Assembly (NCBI RefSeq): GCF_000428945.1
Contig: NZ_AUAX01000015.1
Span: 1-64,000 of the forward strand
DNA from: Hamadaea tsunoensis DSM 44101
GTDB lineage: Bacteria; Actinomycetota; Actinomycetes; Mycobacteriales; Micromonosporaceae
Reading direction: 5' to 3'
DNA length: 64,000 nucleotides
This document shows positions 40,600 to 48,830 of the stretch, in pieces. A program made the position numbers and the translations under genes. Every line of letters begins with the position of its first letter. The stretch's first letter is position 1. The notes under the pieces are model-generated. The model searched no databases and was not told the origin of the DNA. It saw nothing but the letters and a program-made list of their open reading frames with translations.

Positions 40600-41817
40600 A
40601 TGACGGAGACCGAGGACCTGCTGCGCGACCTGGCGCCGCGGGTCCTCGGCGCGGTCGTACGCCGGTTCGGCCACCTCGACCTGGCCGAGGACGCCGTCCA
40701 GGAGGCACTGCTGGCCGCCGCTACCAGCTGGCCCACCGCCGGGCGGCCGGACGATCCGGGCGGCTGGCTCATCACGGTCGCCGCCCGCAGGCTCACCGAC
40801 CTGCTGCGCAGCGAGCAGGCCCGGCGCGCCCGCGAGGAACGGTACGTGCTGCTCACCGCGGGCACGAACGCGGAGACCGGCGGGGCGGCCGAGGACGACA
40901 CGCTCGTGCTGCTGTTCCTGTGCTGCCATCCGGCGCTGACGCCCGCGTCGCAGATCGCGCTGACGCTGCGCGCCGTGGGCGGCCTGACCACCACGGAGAT
41001 CGCCCGGGCGTTCCTCGTCCCGCCGGAGACGATGACGCGGCGGATCACCCGGGCCAAGCAGACCGTCACGGCCAGCGGGCAGCCGTTCGCGCTGCCCTCG
41101 GCGGCCGACCGCGACCAGCGCCTCGCCGCGGTCATGCACACCCTCTACCTCGTGTTCACCGAGGGGTACGCGACCACGGCCGGCCCGGCACCGCACCGGG
41201 TGGAGCTGACGGCCGAGGCGATCCGGCTGACCCGGATGCTGCACCGGCTGCTGCCCGACGAGTCCGAGGTCGCCGGGTTGCTGGCGCTCATGGTGCTCAC
41301 CGACGCCCGGCGCGCCGCGCGTACCGGTCCGGACGGGGCCCTGGTGCCCATGGCGGAACAGGACCGCGGCCGCTGGAACACCGACCTGATCGCCGAAGGC
41401 GTCGACCTGATCACGGCGGCCCTGCCGCGCGGTCCCGTCGGCCCGTACCAGCTGCAAGCCGCGATCGCGGCCCTGCACGACGAGGCGCCCACCGCCGAGC
41501 AGACCGACTGGCCGCAGATCCTCGCCCTCTACGAGACACTCCTACGGCTGGCCGACAATCCGATGGTGGCCCTCAACCACGCGGTCGCCGCCGCGATGGT
41601 GCACGGCCCGCGTACCGGACTGGACCTGCTCGAACCGCTGACCGCCGACGCCCGTCTCCGCGACGACCACCGCCTGTACGCCGTCCGCGCGCATCTGCTG
41701 GAGCGGGACGGCCGGCTCGACGAGGCCCGCGAGGCGTACCGGGCCGCCGCCGACCGCGCCCGCAACATCCAGCAGCAGCGCTACCTCAACGGCCGCGCAC
41801 ATCAATCCCGGCAGTGA
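40600..41817 (+). CDS. ECF42-type sigma factor with TPR-like C-terminal extension (copy 2)
   Basis: 405 aa, the same length as copy 1. Region 2: HLDLAEDAVQEALLAAATSWP; region 4: RAVGGLTTTEIARAFLVPPETMTRRITRAKQTV. The C-terminal helical extension has TEGYATTAGPAPHRVELTAEAIRL, YQLQAAIAALHDEAP, NPMVALNHAVAAAMVHGPRTGL. Two such cassettes 3 kb apart, with matching promoter motifs, suggest either parallel circuits or cross-activation. Confidence 0.93.
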   Translation: MTETEDLLRDLAPRVLGAVVRRFGHLDLAEDAVQEALLAAATSWPTAGRPDDPGGWLITVAARRLTDLLRSEQARRAREERYVLLTAGTNAETGGAAEDDTLVLLFLCCHPALTPASQIALTLRAVGGLTTTEIARAFLVPPETMTRRITRAKQTVTASGQPFALPSAADRDQRLAAVMHTLYLVFTEGYATTAGPAPHRVELTAEAIRLTRMLHRLLPDESEVAGLLALMVLTDARRAARTGPDGALVPMAEQDRGRWNTDLIAEGVDLITAALPRGPVGPYQLQAAIAALHDEAPTAEQTDWPQILALYETLLRLADNPMVALNHAVAAAMVHGPRTGLDLLEPLTADARLRDDHRLYAVRAHLLERDGRLDEAREAYRAAADRARNIQQQRYLNGRAHQSRQ

Positions 41818-41857
41818 AGGTCCTTGATGGTCAAAATCTTCCTGTCCCGGGTTCGTC

Positions 41858-41884
41858 GATCTTGATTTGATCTTGATTTTGATC
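41858..41884. repeat. A/T-rich tandem repeat upstream of the subtilisin gene
   Basis: GATCTTGATTT is repeated head to tail (41858-41868 and 41869-41879) and followed by a third GATC, unusual A/T-rich sequence in a 217-bp gap. It lies 150 bp upstream of the secreted protease start and may be a regulator-binding or bent-DNA site. Confidence 0.5.
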
Positions 41885-42034
41885 GGTTGTGGATCCCGTC
41901 ACCCCCACGGCTGACGGGACAGTGCGGATCCGCCCGCGCGCGTACCGTGTGCGTTCGCCGCAGGCCTGTCCGGCCGGCGGCTCAGCATCGCCGTACCCCC
42001 TCGGACCGGGTGCACCCCTCATTGGAAGGACCCG

Positions 42035-44821
42035 ATGAAGATCTCACGCGCCCCACGGCGTCACCCCTGGCGGAGAGTCGGCCTGCTCATCACGGCGGTC
42101 ACGGGGTTGGTGGCGGCCGGTGCGCTCGTCGCATCCGCCGCACCAGCAGCTGAAGGCACGATCGTGGGGGCCGGCAGCCCCGACGCGATCCCCGGCAGCT
42201 ACATCGTCGTCTTGAAGCCGGCCGCGTACGCCGACACCGCGGGCAAGTCCCGCTCACTCGCCGACCGGTTCAACGCCCAGCTCAAGCGCACCTACTCCGC
42301 GGCCGTGCACGGGTTCGCGGCCACGATGAGCGACGAGCACGCCCGGCAGCTGGCCGCCGAGCCGGACGTCGCGTACGTCCAGCAGAACAAGACGATCCGC
42401 ATCGACGCCACGCAGACCGATCCCCCGTCGTGGGGCCTGGACCGCATCGATCAGCGGCCGCTCCCCCTGGACAGCGCGTACGCCTACGCGACGACCGCGT
42501 CCAACGTGCACGCGTACGTCATCGACACCGGTATCCGGTTGAACCACACCGATTTCGGCGGCCGGGCCGTCAAGGGGGTCGACGAGATCACCCCCGGCGG
42601 CAGCGCGGACGACTGCGACGGCCACGGTACGCACGTCGCGGGCACGATCGGCGGCTCGACGTTCGGCGTCGCCAAGGGCGTGTCGCTGGTGGCGGTCCGG
42701 GTGCTGGACTGCACCGGCTCGGGCACCACCGAGAGCGTGGTCGCCGGCGTCGACTGGGTGACGGCGCACGCCGTCAAGCCGGCGGTGGCCAACATGAGCC
42801 TCGGCGACACGGGTGACCCGACCCTGGACGCGGCGGTCAACAACTCGATCGCGTCCGGCATCACGTACGCGGTCGCGGCGGGCAACAGCAACGACAACGC
42901 CTGCGGCTACTCGCCCGCGCGTATCGCGGCCGCGATCACCGTCGGCGCGACCGACCGCAACGACAACCGGGCGAGCTTCTCCAACTTCGGTTCCTGCGTC
43001 GACCTGTTCGCGCCGGGCGTCGCCATCACCTCGGCGTCGATCGCCGGCACCACGGCATCGACGGTCATGAGCGGCACCTCGATGGCCTCTCCGCATGTGG
43101 CCGGCGCCGCGGCTCTGGTGCTGGCGGACAACCCGGCCTTCACGCCGGCCCAGGTGTCCGCGAGCCTGATCGCCAACGCCTCGCCGAGTTCGGTGGTCAA
43201 CCGCGGCAGCGGGTCGCCCAACCGGCTGCTCTACACCGGCACGACGGCCACGCCGGCGCCCGTCGCGAACGACTTCGACATCACGGGCGACGCGGTGGTC
43301 ACGACGCCGGGCCGGGCGGGGACGACGACACTGCGTCTGCCGGTCTCGGCGGGCGCGGCGCAGTCCGTGACGCTGTCCGCGGCGGGGCTGCCCGCCGGTG
43401 TGACCGCGTCCTTCAGCCCGGCGACGCTGTCGACCGGCGGCACGTCCACGGCGACGTTCAGCGCCGCCGCCGGTGCGGTCGCGGGCCGATACGCGATCGC
43501 GGTGAAGGCGACGGGCACGTCCGTCACGCACATCCTGAGCGAGACGCTGGTCGTGAGCGACAACAAGGGCACCTACTACCCCGTCACCCCGGCCCGGATC
43601 CTCGACACCCGCAGCGGCCTGGGCACGACGCAGGCGGGTCCGGCGGGCCCCCGCTCGACGATCAGCCTCCAGGTGACCGGGCACGGCGGCGTACCGGCGT
43701 CGGGGGTGTCGGCCGTGGTCCTCAACGTCACCGCGACCGGCGCGACCGCGTCGAGCTTCCTCACCGTGTACCCCGCGGGCTTCACCCAGCCCACCACCTC
43801 GTCGCTCAACCTCGTACCGGGGTGGACCGGAGCCAACTCGGTCACGGTCGCCCTCGGCACCGGCGGCAAGGTCAACATCTACAACAACGCCGGCAGTACG
43901 CAGGTGATCGCCGACGTGGTCGGCTTCTACGCCAGCGACAACGCGGTGGCCGCCACGGCCGGCATCGGTGGTGAGTACCAGCCGGTGATCCCCGGCCGGA
44001 TCTTCGACAGCCGTACCGATCTCGGCACCAAGCTGGCCGCCGGCCAGGCGATCTCGGTCGGGGTCGACTTCGGCTCGGACACCAACCCGCACATCCGCGC
44101 GCTGGTGGTCAACGTGACCGCGGTCAGCCCCTCGGCGAGCGGCTTCCTGACGACCTGGAGCGGGAGCGGTACGCGCCCGGGAACGTCGACGCTGAACTAC
44201 AAGGCGGGCGACATCGCCGTCCCGAACATGGCGATCGTGCCGGTCGGATCGTGCTGCGGCGGTTACCCGTCGGTGGCGGTCTACACGCAGGCCGCCTCGC
44301 ACGTCATCGTGGACGTCATGGGGTTCATCGACGACAGCTCCCTGGGCGGCCTGCGGTTCAAGGCGCTGACCCCGGTACGCATCGCCGACACCCGCCAGGG
44401 TGACCCGGTGGGCGCGCTGGGCCCGAACACGACCGCCACCGTGACCGCGCCCGACTCGGTGGCGCCGGTCGGGACCTACGGTCTGGCGCTCAACGTGACG
44501 GCGGTGGCTCCGACGGCGTCGACCTACGTGTCGGTGTGGCCCAGCGGCATCGCCGGCATCGGCCAGCCCAACGTCAGCAACCTGAACCCGACGAAGGGCC
44601 AGATCATCCCGAACGCCGTGTACACCCTCATCGGGCCGGCCAACGGCTTCCACGTCTACAACCGGTCCGGTACGACGAACGTGCTGGCCGATGTGGTCGG
44701 TACGTTCTGGGATCCGGCGGTCACCGCCAGCGGGACGTCGGCGACGGGCCAGGCGGCGGCGTCCGGACGTGGTCCGTGGCAGGTCGCCGCGCACGGGCAC
44801 ACGCTGATTCCTGCCAGCTGA
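42035..44821 (+). CDS. Secreted subtilisin-like protease (S8, proteinase K type) with three LDTR-type repeats
   Basis: 928 aa, GGAAGG before the ATG. Signal peptide 1-37; I9 propeptide about 50-125 (SYIVVLKPAAYAD ... VAYVQQNKTI). The S8 domain (about 130-405) has Asp in VIDTGIRLNH, His in DGHGTHVAG and Ser in SGTSMASPHVAGAAAL, all intact, with the proteinase K pattern. A beta-sandwich domain (about 410-510) with a PAGVTASFSPATLSTGG motif follows. Then come three copies of a 120-residue domain running from ARILDTRSG, GRIFDSRTD and VRIADTRQG to IADVVGFY, IVDVMGFI and LADVVGTF. These C-terminal repeats equal the domain ending each of the four proteins at 10.7-14.5 kb and may bind the cell surface or a polymer. 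Confidence 0.94.
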   Translation: MKISRAPRRHPWRRVGLLITAVTGLVAAGALVASAAPAAEGTIVGAGSPDAIPGSYIVVLKPAAYADTAGKSRSLADRFNAQLKRTYSAAVHGFAATMSDEHARQLAAEPDVAYVQQNKTIRIDATQTDPPSWGLDRIDQRPLPLDSAYAYATTASNVHAYVIDTGIRLNHTDFGGRAVKGVDEITPGGSADDCDGHGTHVAGTIGGSTFGVAKGVSLVAVRVLDCTGSGTTESVVAGVDWVTAHAVKPAVANMSLGDTGDPTLDAAVNNSIASGITYAVAAGNSNDNACGYSPARIAAAITVGATDRNDNRASFSNFGSCVDLFAPGVAITSASIAGTTASTVMSGTSMASPHVAGAAALVLADNPAFTPAQVSASLIANASPSSVVNRGSGSPNRLLYTGTTATPAPVANDFDITGDAVVTTPGRAGTTTLRLPVSAGAAQSVTLSAAGLPAGVTASFSPATLSTGGTSTATFSAAAGAVAGRYAIAVKATGTSVTHILSETLVVSDNKGTYYPVTPARILDTRSGLGTTQAGPAGPRSTISLQVTGHGGVPASGVSAVVLNVTATGATASSFLTVYPAGFTQPTTSSLNLVPGWTGANSVTVALGTGGKVNIYNNAGSTQVIADVVGFYASDNAVAATAGIGGEYQPVIPGRIFDSRTDLGTKLAAGQAISVGVDFGSDTNPHIRALVVNVTAVSPSASGFLTTWSGSGTRPGTSTLNYKAGDIAVPNMAIVPVGSCCGGYPSVAVYTQAASHVIVDVMGFIDDSSLGGLRFKALTPVRIADTRQGDPVGALGPNTTATVTAPDSVAPVGTYGLALNVTAVAPTASTYVSVWPSGIAGIGQPNVSNLNPTKGQIIPNAVYTLIGPANGFHVYNRSGTTNVLADVVGTFWDPAVTASGTSATGQAAASGRGPWQVAAHGHTLIPAS

Positions 44822-44835
44822 CCGAACGCACGACC

Positions 44836-44869
44836 GAACGGCTCCAGGCCCGCGGGCCTGGAGCCGTTC
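44836..44869 (+). terminator. Strong 15-bp stem-loop terminator after the protease gene
   Basis: GAACGGCTCCAGGCC and its exact reverse complement flank a CGCG loop, 15 bp after the stop at 44821. Confidence 0.8.
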
Positions 44870-44944
44870 CGCGTATCCACAGTGGATCTGCGGTGTCGCA
44901 CGTGGTCCGCCGGCGGGCGATCCCGCGGGCGGACGACGCGACCG

Positions 44945-45481
44945 TCATTCCGCCTCGACGGCCAGCCGCTTGTAGAAGAACGTGCAGTCGCGCGGGGTGC
45001 CGCCCGGGTCGGCCGCGTAGCCGGGCACGATGCCGTACTCGGTCCAGCCGGTGGCCCGGTAGAGGAAGTCGGCGTCGCTGCCGGTCTCGGTGTCGAGCAG
45101 CAGCAGGCTGAGCCCGAGCGAGCGCGCCTCCTGCTCGAGCACGGACATGAGCCGCTTGGCCAGCCCGCGTCCCCGCGCTGTGCGGTGCACCATCAGTTTG
45201 ATCAGCTCGCCGCGGTAGCGGGCGTTGTCCTTGCGGCCGGGCACCAGGCTGATCGTGCCCACGATCCGGTCGCCCTCGTACGCCGCCCAGACGAGGTGGC
45301 TGCCGTCGGCCACCCCGGATGCCAGCGAACGCCACCATCCGGCGGCCTCGTCGGGCGGGTACGGGGCGAGAAAGCCCAGCGAGGCGCCGCTGTCCACGGC
45401 GTCGGACAGCAGTTCGGCCAGGCCGGGCACGCCCGCGGCGAACTCCTCGGCCGACATTCGGGCGATGGTCATCGTGGTCAT
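44945..45481 (-). CDS. GNAT acetyltransferase
   Basis: 178 aa from the ATG MTTMTIAR, with AAAAGGAT upstream. Acetyl-CoA loop in LMVHRTARGRGLAKRLM (about 97-113), then LSLLLLDTETGSDADFLYRATGWTEYG and a C-terminal FFYKRL, a pattern of small-molecule or antibiotic N-acetyltransferases. It lies 23 bp downstream of the XRE-cupin regulator on the same strand, so the two form an operon and the regulator probably controls both. Confidence 0.88.
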   Translation of the reverse strand: MTTMTIARMSAEEFAAGVPGLAELLSDAVDSGASLGFLAPYPPDEAAGWWRSLASGVADGSHLVWAAYEGDRIVGTISLVPGRKDNARYRGELIKLMVHRTARGRGLAKRLMSVLEQEARSLGLSLLLLDTETGSDADFLYRATGWTEYGIVPGYAADPGGTPRDCTFFYKRLAVEAE

Positions 45482-45504
45482 ATCGATCCTTTTCAGGGTG
45501 TAGC

Positions 45505-46083
45505 TCAGGGTGCGACGACAAGGATGGCGTACCTGGCCGCCTGCTCGCCCAGGTTGCGGAACCGGGAGCCGCCCCACAGCCGGAACCGCAGGCAGTCCCC
45601 CGCGGCCAGCTCGTGCACCTGCCCGTTGACGGTGATCTCGACCGCGCCGTCGAGCACCCAGATGTGCTGTTCCAGTCCGCTGACCGGCGGTGCGTCGTAC
45701 GGGACGTCCGCCCCGGGGCGCAGGGTGCCCTCGATGACCTCGCCGCGCAGGCCGGCGTGCGGCGGGGACACCGACCGGCGGACGAATCCCGACGCCTCGT
45801 CGTGCCACACGGGCTGGTCGGCGGCGCGCACGACCGGCGACGGCGCCTCCTCGACCTCGGCCAGCAGCCGCGACATCGTCCGCCCGTACGCGGTGCAGAG
45901 CTTGCCCAGCAGCGACGCGGTCGGACTGATCTCGGCGCGTTCCAGCCGGGAGAGCGTCGACCGGCTCACGCCGGTCTGCCGGGCCAGCTGGTCCAGCGAC
46001 CAGCCGTACTCCGCCCGCAGCTGCGCCAGCCGGGCCGCGAGTTGGGTCTCCAGCACGTCAGGAGCCGACTCGACTATCTCCAT
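45505..46083 (-). CDS. XRE-family HTH + cupin regulator
   Basis: 192 aa. HTH at about 15-70 (LAQLRAEYGWSLDQLARQTGVSRSTLSRLERAEISPTASLLGKLCTAYG) and a C-terminal cupin domain at about 100-190 (GLEQHIWVLDGAVEITVNGQVHELAAGDCLRFRL) that would bind a small ligand or metal. This architecture is common for regulators of amine, amino-acid or drug metabolism. The downstream GNAT gene is the likely target. Confidence 0.9.
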   Translation of the reverse strand: MEIVESAPDVLETQLAARLAQLRAEYGWSLDQLARQTGVSRSTLSRLERAEISPTASLLGKLCTAYGRTMSRLLAEVEEAPSPVVRAADQPVWHDEASGFVRRSVSPPHAGLRGEVIEGTLRPGADVPYDAPPVSGLEQHIWVLDGAVEITVNGQVHELAAGDCLRFRLWGGSRFRNLGEQAARYAILVVAP

Positions 46084-46131
46084 GTCGAGAAACTGTCCCA
46101 GATATGAGACGTCCCCGTCAAGCCGCCGCCA

Positions 46132-46665
46132 TCATGCGTGGGCGGCGCCGGGCCGCATGCCGAGCCACTGCTCGGCCTCCCACGCCTCGAACCGCTCGAC
46201 CTCGGCGAACCCCAGCTTCGCCGCCAGACGCATCGAGCCGACGTTGGCGGACTGGGTGGTGAGCACCACCGGTTCACCGGGAAACTCGCCGGCGAGCCAG
46301 CCGAGGGCGGCCGCGCAGGCTTCGGCGGCGTACCCGAAACCCCACGCCCGCGGCAGGAACAGGTAGCCGAGATCGAGTTTCCCCACGGCCGCGGGGCGGT
46401 GCTTCGTCGCCCTCCTGAGCAGGATCTGCCCGATCATCGCCCCGTCGAGGTCGACGATGAAACTGCCGGGCCACCGCGCGGGCACCGCCGGGGTCTCGCG
46501 CTCCAGGTCGGCGGGCGACTGGGGGCCGCCGAGATAGGTGTGCACCTCCGGGGAGGCGAGCAACTCCATGAACGCCGCACGGTCGCGCGCCTCGGACGCG
46601 CGCAGCACGAGCCGCTCGGTGCGGATCGGCTCAGGCGGCCAGGCCACAGGTCCCAGATCCTCCAT
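46132..46665 (-). CDS. RimJ/RimL-type GNAT acetyltransferase
   Basis: 177 aa with the RimJ/L pattern: IRTERLVLRASEARDRAAFMELLASPEVHTYLG at the start, LGYLFLPRAWGFGYAAEACAAALGWL as the acetyl-CoA region, and the C-terminal SANVGSMRLAAKLGFAEVERFEAWE. It acts on an amino group of a protein or small molecule; the target is not predictable. It is followed 48 bp later by the XRE-cupin gene on the same strand. Confidence 0.88.
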   Translation of the reverse strand: MEDLGPVAWPPEPIRTERLVLRASEARDRAAFMELLASPEVHTYLGGPQSPADLERETPAVPARWPGSFIVDLDGAMIGQILLRRATKHRPAAVGKLDLGYLFLPRAWGFGYAAEACAAALGWLAGEFPGEPVVLTTQSANVGSMRLAAKLGFAEVERFEAWEAEQWLGMRPGAAHA

Positions 46666-46767
46666 CCGCGCACGCTAACAGACCGACGGACCTGCCGAAG
46701 ACCACCTCTCGCGGGGGCGGTCGCGGCTGCGGATGCCGACAAGATCAAAATCTGGCATGCTACCGAG

Positions 46768-47196
46768 ATGCGTATCGCACAACGAATCGCCATCGTCGTG
46801 ATTGGAATGCTCGCGGCGGTCACCGCCGTCGCGGCGCCCGCCTCGGCGGTCACCCCACCCCCGACCGAGTGGAACGAAGCGCAGGCGTACGGCATGGACC
46901 CCGCCACGGACGGCTGCATGCTGAACACCTACGCCCAGGCGTGCTTCCGCAAGGACGGCGACATCTGGTTCGTCAAGGACATGGAGTCCGACGGCTACCC
47001 CACCGTCGTCTACTGGCAGAACCACTACAACGGCGACTTCTACCGCCAGGGGATCTGCATCACCCACCTGTCGTACGGCAACTGGGGAACGTGCAACAAG
47101 GACTACCACGAGGGCAGCCTCGTGAGCTTCCGGGCCTGCCGGTACATCGACGGCGAGTTGAAGAACTGCACGGACTGGAAGGGCATCAACGCGTAA
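46768..47196 (+). CDS. Small secreted cysteine-rich protein, unknown function
   Basis: 142 aa from the ATG MRIAQRIAIVVIGML; residues 1-27 are a signal peptide (ASA-V). The mature part (about 115 aa) has six cysteines (DGCM, QACF, GICI, GTCN, RACR, KNCT), enough for three disulfides, and many aromatic residues (WFVKDMESDGYPTVVYW). This suggests a small extracellular binding protein or inhibitor. I do not recognise the family. Its last 11 bp overlap the 3' end of the convergent MarR gene. Confidence 0.75.
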   Translation: MRIAQRIAIVVIGMLAAVTAVAAPASAVTPPPTEWNEAQAYGMDPATDGCMLNTYAQACFRKDGDIWFVKDMESDGYPTVVYWQNHYNGDFYRQGICITHLSYGNWGTCNKDYHEGSLVSFRACRYIDGELKNCTDWKGINA

Positions 47197-47692
47197 GGCG
47201 TTCCGCCGGACCGCTCGGATCACCGTCGGCGGTGGACAGACCCAGCCTGCCGGCGATCTTCTCGATCGCGGCCAGATCCGCCGGGGTGAGCCGGTCGACG
47301 AAGTGGTGCCGCACCGACTCCAGATGGGTCGGTGCGGCATCTTGCAACGTGGCCAGGCCCTGCGCGGTGAGCGTCAGCAGGCAGCCCCGGCCGTCGGCCG
47401 GGTCCGGTGCGCGCCGCAGCAGGCCGCGCGCCTCCATCCGGGTCGCATGCCGCGACAGCCGGCTGCGCGACCAGCCCATCTTGTCGGCCTGCCCGCCCAG
47501 CGTCCAGGTGTACGCGGGCCGCTCGGACAGCGTGCTCAGCACCTCGTAGTCGGGCTCGGACAGGTCGATGGCGGCCAGGTCGCGGGCGGTACCGGTCTGC
47601 ACGGCGGTCATGATCCGCCGGAACGCCCGCCAGGCCCGCTCCTCGTCGGAGGTCAGCCAGCGTACGGGGCCGGCCGGACGTTTCGTTGACAT
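47186..47692 (-). CDS. MarR-family regulator
   Basis: 168 aa, full MarR length. Winged helix: LSEPDYEVLSTLSERPAYTWTLGGQADKMGWSRSRLSRHATRMEARGLLRRAPDPADGRGCLLTLT. It is divergent from the FMN reductase-GNAT fusion gene; the two proteins begin with the same MSTKRP and their start regions form a perfect inverted repeat. Regulation of the fusion gene is likely. Confidence 0.92.
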   Translation of the reverse strand: MSTKRPAGPVRWLTSDEERAWRAFRRIMTAVQTGTARDLAAIDLSEPDYEVLSTLSERPAYTWTLGGQADKMGWSRSRLSRHATRMEARGLLRRAPDPADGRGCLLTLTAQGLATLQDAAPTHLESVRHHFVDRLTPADLAAIEKIAGRLGLSTADGDPSGPAERLTR

Positions 47693-47735
47693 GTAATTAA
47701 TCTAGCAGGTAGCGTTCGTTTCCATGTCAACGAAA
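47681..47735. promoter_or_regulatory. 13-bp inverted repeat covering both divergent start codons
   Basis: TTTCGTTGACATG (47681-47693) and CATGTCAACGAAA (47723-47735) are exact reverse complements and contain the ATG codons of the divergent MarR and FMN reductase-GNAT genes. The 29-bp centre (TAATTAATCTAG...) is A/T-rich and probably holds both promoters. It could be a MarR operator that blocks both genes, or a trace of a local inverted duplication. Confidence 0.65.
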
Positions 47736-48788
47736 AGGCCCCGTGTCCTCGTCCTGACGTGCAGCACCCGCCCGCGCGCCCTCGGCCCCGCGGTCGGCCG
47801 CTGGCTGCTCGACGCGGTCGCCGACCGGGCCGAGGAGCTGGAGATCGACCTCGTACCGGTCGCCCTCGCGGACCTGGATCTGCCCTTGCTCGACGAGCGG
47901 GAACACCCGTCGTCCGGCGTCTACGAGCAGGAGCACACGCGCCGCTGGAGCGCGATCGTCGACGCGGCGGACGGGTTCATCGCCGTGACGCCCGAATACA
48001 ACTACGGGATGCCCGCGGCCCTGAAGAACGCCCTGGACTACCTCGGTCACGAGTGGGCCTGGAAGCCGATCGGCTTCGTCAGCTACGGCAACACCTCGGC
48101 GGGCACCCGGGCGGTCCAGCACGCCCAGCAGGTGGTCACCACGCTGCGCCTGGTCCCGATCGGCGCCACGGTCGCGATCCGCATCGGCGACGCGGTGGCG
48201 CACGGGCGGCTGCGGCCGGACACCCGCCGGGACGCGCTCGGCGTCGCCCTGCTGGACGAACTGGTCCGGGCGGCGTACGCGCTGCGGCCGATGCGCGACC
48301 GCGAGCGGGCCGCGACCGTGCCCGGTCCCCTGCCGGGCTCCTACGCCAGGCGGTTGACGCCGCTCGACGCCGCCGAGGTCACGGTGCTGCAGCGCGCCTG
48401 CTGGGTGGAGGAGGCCCTGACCAACGACACCCTGGACATACCGGCGCTGCACGAGTCGTTGGAGCAGGTGACCGCGTGGCTGGCCGACTGGCGGACCACC
48501 GGCCTGTGGCTCGACGGCCGGCTGCTGGGCATGGTACGCATCCGCCGGGCCGAAGGTGACTGGCAGCTGGGCCGGCTCGCGGTGGTACCCGACCTGCGCG
48601 GCCGAGGGATCGGCCGTTGGCTGCTGCGCACCGCGGAAGCGGCGGCGGGAGCGGAATCCGGTCGCATCGTCCTGCACACCGGCGCCCGGAGCCTGCGGAA
48701 CATCGGCCTCTACGAGAGCGAAGGCTACCGGTCGACGCCGGACGTCGGCCCCACCGGGACCGTCCGCCTGGCCAAGACGCACGCCTGA
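47724..48788 (+). CDS. NADPH-dependent FMN reductase fused to a GNAT acetyltransferase
   Basis: 354 aa. Residues 1-190 are a flavodoxin-like FMN reductase (VLVLTCSTRPRALGPAVGRW for FMN phosphate, TPEYNYGMPAALKNALDYLGHEW). From about 205 a GNAT domain follows (RRLTPLDAAEVTVLQRACWVEEAL ... LGRLAVVPDLRGRGIGRWLLRTAE, GLYESEGYRS). No stop codon or frameshift separates the halves. The fusion suggests reduction followed by N-acetylation of one compound, for example a nitroaromatic or quinone-type toxin; this is inference. Control by the divergent MarR protein is likely. Confidence 0.88.
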   Translation: MSTKRPRVLVLTCSTRPRALGPAVGRWLLDAVADRAEELEIDLVPVALADLDLPLLDEREHPSSGVYEQEHTRRWSAIVDAADGFIAVTPEYNYGMPAALKNALDYLGHEWAWKPIGFVSYGNTSAGTRAVQHAQQVVTTLRLVPIGATVAIRIGDAVAHGRLRPDTRRDALGVALLDELVRAAYALRPMRDRERAATVPGPLPGSYARRLTPLDAAEVTVLQRACWVEEALTNDTLDIPALHESLEQVTAWLADWRTTGLWLDGRLLGMVRIRRAEGDWQLGRLAVVPDLRGRGIGRWLLRTAEAAAGAESGRIVLHTGARSLRNIGLYESEGYRSTPDVGPTGTVRLAKTHA

Positions 48789-48830
48789 GCGCCGCCGGCC
48801 GCACGACGGACGGTCCATTTTCGACGGTCG

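Noticed and set aside
37851-41817. Anti-sigma factor genes next to the ECF42 sigma factors
   Set aside because: Neighbours are DGPF proteins and an epimerase; no ZAS or membrane protein is encoded beside them, as expected for ECF42.
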